From Muscardinus avellanarius (taxonomy: Eukaryota; Chordata; Mammalia; Rodentia; Gliridae): a DNA stretch of 64,000 nucleotides. Shown here piece by piece: positions 59,916 through 64,000 of the stretch (position 1 is the first letter of the stretch; the number at the start of each line of letters is the position of its first letter). The stretch covers positions 109,948,540-110,012,539 of the forward strand of contig OY726564.1 in the NCBI GenBank assembly GCA_963383645.1, read 5' to 3'. The notes under the pieces were generated by a model, which saw only the letters and a program-made list of their open reading frames with translations, was not told where the DNA came from and ran no database searches. Both the position numbers and the translations under genes were made by a program.

Positions 59916-62429
59916 TAAATGAGGTGATGGTGGTATTGGGGTAGGAATACAGAAAACCCATGCACAAGCAGGATGTGGTGGGGAACCCAAGAGTGTCTCA
60001 TAATTTTCCTTGCCCGGTATAAATCTTTTGTTTAATGTCCCAATTTTTCAGTTATGTAGTTAAACAAAATACTGAATTGTGTCTACCCAAGAAGTGCTAC
60101 CAGTGACTAAATAGCAATCCCAGTGGTTTTTCTAGAACACATCTTTCAAGGTTAAGTAGTAAAAGAAGATCATATGTCTCTCCATTCCCCACACTGTTTT
60201 ATTGATTCTTGTTGAAACTAGAGGGTGTGGGCTAAGAAGGAATGTATACTCTGGGTTTGGTGGCAAATGGGAGTAGGATGTACAGCATGCAGAAAAGACT
60301 GGATGAGGTAAAGTCCTCATTAATCTTCCTACCTCCAGTGGCAAAAACTGAATGTAACAACAACAGTAGCATCCATCCTTAGAGAGCTTTGCTGTTTCTT
60401 GAAACCAAGGCGGAAAAAAGGCTCTGATCTGGCTTCTCTTCCTACCTCTCCTCAACTCTGGCTTCATGTCCATTAAATGCTAGATACATTTCTAAAAGCC
60501 ATCTTGGGCTGATCAAAGCTGGCACTTTGAGGTGTTTTAATGAAGGACCATAATATATAGGTAGGAAAATTAACTTGAGTTCTTCTCTCCTGAATTTTTT
60601 TTTTTTCTGAGTGAAACAAATGTCAGCAGAAATTCTTATTCTTTACTCCCATGACAGAGAAAGGGCACATTACTACACCCTACAGATTTCTGCAATTTCT
60701 GTATCCTGGGAAAGCAGAGATTGTCTTTGCCTCTTCAGTTAACTCTCAGCAAAGAATCTGACTTCTCAAAATAGGCCTTTCAGGGCAAGTTCCATCTCTT
60801 CCTGGAATGTGACCTATTTGTAAGTTCAGAACAGGACTCTGGTAGGCCCAGTGCTGGATAATTCACTTTGCTTATTTCTAATTCTGGGCACAGTTTTTAC
60901 CACGTCTGGCCGTAACACCAGAAGTCCCATCCAAATGCCCTAGTCCTTCTAAAGAGAAACAGATTTACATCAAACAGCCCAAAGTGCTCCCTTCCAAAAA
61001 CCCTGCCTCACCACGTTTCAGAACTTGGGCTTTTCATGTAGATTATAAAATATGTGGAATATCAAAAAGTCAAAATAATCCAATTGCTGACTAACACACA
61101 GAGATTGTACTTCTTTGAACTTGCCCAGGAAAGCAGAGCCGCGCATTTGAAATGGCAAGAAGATCTACATCTTGGTCTATATTGATACCTATGTCTGAAT
61201 CTAGACGGACTCCACAACTTGCAAAGGAGTGCAGCATCTACTCATGAAGAATGGTCAGCCCACCAAAAGACTCAATTACTAATTCCTCCCAGCTACTCCT
61301 CAACCGTAGGCACCAGATAAACTATTAATTTGGAAGTGATTTGTCCCTAGCCATATTCATAGGCTGAGCCTGGAGAATTGTAAGACATGTGGAATTAAGG
61401 GCGGAACATCACTGATAAAATTTAATAGGCATGAGCATTTGGTTACATCATTCCCAGAACAATATCTACAGGGCAGGAAGAAAGGATCTTGGCTTCTCTG
61501 CGGGCTCTACATGCGTTGTGCATCTATGGAGGTCTTGAAGGTTTGCTCTGATATCTTGAGTGGGTCCCAAATTCACATGCAGAAGCACAATATAAAACAT
61601 ATGCCAGGTCCCTTTGGGACTCTCTTGCTTCCTTTTCCTAAAATTCTCACAGACTCCTCAACAGAAGCTTCATGTTGACCCCATTATTTCTTCGTCCCAG
61701 AATTTGCCAGTCCTTGTTCGACATCAGATTTGGAACGTTATTGCCTCCTGCTCTTCTGCTCTGTCTAGCACTTTTGAGCCTGGATAACTCGCTTCTTTAT
61801 AGAGAAACGAAGGCCCAAGGGACGGAAAAGACTGCACTGAAGTCAGGTGGTGAGGCCCGATGGTGCACGCAAGCGAGAGGCAGGGTCTGAGCCTCGAGCC
61901 TCAGGCTCAGCAGATCAAGCTCTGACTTCCCCTCCCTGGGCTACGCTGCACACAAAGCCAGACACGGCCTGAGAGTCATTCCAACCAGAGTTTACGGTCA
62001 AATCCGTCCACAGCATCTGTCTGCTTGTCAGGGTGGCAAGACGACAGAAACCTGGAAATATTGGTTTGTTTTTTATTTTCTCCACCAGCTGCCATGAATC
62101 TAGACCGTATCGATAGGGCTGGCCCTAAGAAAACTGGGAAGTAGGTGACAAGTGTACTTCATCCTTCATTTCAGCATCACGTTTTCTGTTTCGTAAATTC
62201 CCCTCAAACTTCTAAACCCCTACACTAGGTTACATTCCATAGGGCTTTGGCCTAATCTTCTGAGTTATCAAGGCTCATGAGAGAATACGCCTGGTATAAA
62301 AAACTGATAAAAATATAAAACTGATAAAAATATAAAATGTGCTATTTCTAGCTCATAGTTACTAAGTTAAAGAAATTTACCTGGTGGTAAAATTTAGAAG
62401 ACTGTGATGAGTCACTGGAGAATCATTTT

Positions 62430-62590
62430 CTTGTTTGTTTGTTTGTTTAATGCTTTCATTGGTACAATGTAATCAGATATCATGATGAAATCCAAAGTGA
62501 TACCAACATCCATGCACAGAGTGATTAGGGTCATTATCTCTGTAGCCTTGTTTTTGAAGACCTCCCTTCGAAATCAGTCAAACCCTTGGT
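62430..62590 (-). mobile_element. LINE-1 3' tail, antisense (short)
   Basis: 'tttcattggtacaatgtaat', 'cagatatcatgatgaa', 'tgattagggtcattatct' resemble the complement of the LINE-1 end. Diverged. Confidence 0.5.
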
Positions 62591-64000
62591 CTCCTTAAAC
62601 TGGTTGTACCTGTAGCTTTGACCGAGAACTGCCACCCCAATTAGTTTCAGAAGGTGTTCCATTCACAATCTCAGACAGGATCAGGCTTTAATTTAAATAA
62701 ATCTCATTCTAGAAAAGCCTTACCCACATCTCAATAAACCCCCAAATCAGAGCATGCCCGTGGCCTTTGAAATTTTCCTCTAACATTCCATGAGAAAAGC
62801 CCCAAGCAGCTCCCTGTGACTCTCATCGCAGCCCTGTCATGGGCCAGGGGAATCCGAGTCCTCTCCAGTGGCTTCTCCTCTCTCCCTCTTATTTTATAGG
62901 CAAATCGTTCTGGGAAAAGGAAGTTGGGCAAGAAACCTAGGGAACAATTGAGCAGCTATAATTCTTTCCTTGCTCAAAAGAAACTGTGCAGAAACAAAAA
63001 CAAATTCAATGTTAATTTGCTAAACTGCTTTGGGGAAGAAGATAATCAAATGAGTAGAAATGTAATCCATATTTCACTTCTATAGTGCCTTTCCCAGCAG
63101 CAAGAAGGAACATTTCCCATCACCCTGGAGCATTAAAAGGGAACCCTCTGTTAAAAACTAAGAGATGAGGAGCCAGAGAATAAGCAAATGATTTAACTTG
63201 CAGTCCCTACTCAACAGAAAGAAAGGAGCCATCACTGCATGGGACTATTAAAAGGGAGGCATGCATCTGAAGATTCTACACAAGACCGAGCCAAGAATCG
63301 GGAGCCCTGGCCAGGTTCTGAGGTCTGTTTCAGGTAGAGGAGAAAGAGGAAAAGTTGGTATTTCAAATATGAGCGTCAAATAAATTGGAGCACAATAGGA
63401 ACTGGTGAAGCGGCAGCAAGGGGGGCTCCAGAGATAAACAAAGCATAACACAGAATGGCAGATAACAGAGACAGAATGATCCTATTACCAAGACCAGACT
63501 CAAAAACTGATTATAGCAAGGACATATTGCCAAGGTGCTGAGCTGTGCTCTGGCGTCCTGCCCCTGGACTGGGGCTCAGGGCCCCTATGTCCTAGCCCTA
63601 GCTCTAACTTAGAGCACAACCAAGAAGAACATATGTTTGTTCCTGAGCCCCTATATCTCCAAACAAGAACACACAGCTACCTCTTTTCAGAAATTCTTTG
63701 AAGGTCATTGAAGTCATAGAAAAAGAGGTCATGGCAAAAGCATTCCTCTCTACCACACAGCTCTACTTCCAACCCAAATTTCATGCCTGTAGTGACCTCT
63801 CCACGAACAGTGGGAACTGATACACACATTATCTCTATTTGATTTATGTCACCTCTACCAGCAGATCTACCTCTTTAAGATTAACTTTCTAAAGCTAAAG
63901 ATTTCTTCTGTGCCACAAGAACAGAAGGGCCATTGAAAGGGAATCTGTAGAGGTGACTGGGGTAGGTCAGCCTGCAAGAACCTTAACCCCTGAGTCTTAC

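Larger units (their letters stand above)
53171..64000 (-). other. PAPPA2: PAPPA2 intron upstream of CCP1 exon (partial)
   Basis: Sequence 5' of the first exon seen. I could not recognise the preceding coding exon here, so the intron probably extends past 64000, although a short exon could have been missed. It contains two SINEs, an MaLR-type LTR, MIR and L2 remnants, a LINE-1 tail, and a long compound CA repeat. Unrecognised unique stretches cover 55910-56860, 58270-59730, 59920-62420 and 62600-64000. Confidence 0.75.

Noticed and set aside
1..64000. CRISPR arrays, bacterial operons or a novel defence-like system
   Set aside because: The sequence is mammalian; direct repeats found are SINEs, minisatellites and microsatellites without regular spacers.

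Overview
The window is intronic-rich mammalian genomic DNA. It carries the 3' half of one protein-coding gene on the minus strand, which I identify as PAPPA2 (pappalysin-2 / PAPP-A2, a secreted metzincin protease that cleaves IGFBP-5 and IGFBP-3). Seven coding exons read from high to low coordinates: 52999-53170, 48782-48959, 47414-47624, 29500-29668, 27961-28096, 25948-26057 and 13668-13739. Every intron has GT at the donor and AG at the acceptor, and all codon phases join without a break. Together they give 1048 coding bases, about 349 residues, covering the five C-terminal complement-control (CCP/sushi) modules. The upstream catalytic part lies beyond 64000. The last coding exon, expected to hold the third Lin12-Notch repeat and the stop codon, was not found in 1-13667, so the final intron probably runs off the left edge. 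No other protein-coding, tRNA or rRNA gene is supported.

The organism is most likely a sciurid rodent (ground squirrel, marmot or tree squirrel). About 30 copies of a composite SINE are present: a 7SL-derived B1 monomer joined by an A-rich linker to a tRNA-like ID half with the phrase 'gtagctcagaggtagaatg' and a 'ccagtacc' end. This matches the B1-dID family known from squirrels and dormice. Older mammalian repeats (MIR, L2, MaLR-type LTRs) and 3'-truncated LINE-1 copies fill in around them.

Layout: 1-13667 is the 3'-most intron (SINEs, L2, two L1 tails, a MaLR LTR, a polypurine tract). 13668-13739 is the small exon ending CCP5. 13740-25947 is a 12 kb intron with a SINE cluster and a 48-bp tandem duplication. 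25948-29668 packs three exons into under 4 kb. 29669-47413 is the largest intron that is complete in the window (17.7 kb), with nested SINEs. 47414-53170 holds three more exons. 53171-64000 is upstream intron with an MaLR LTR and MIR copies.

The exons encode one protein and there is no operon-like organisation. I saw no evidence of a novel biological system. The points worth a second look are gene-structure details (a weak splice donor, a missing terminal exon), SINE subfamily and nesting structure, microsatellites seeded by SINE tails, and a few unconfirmed candidate regulatory stretches.
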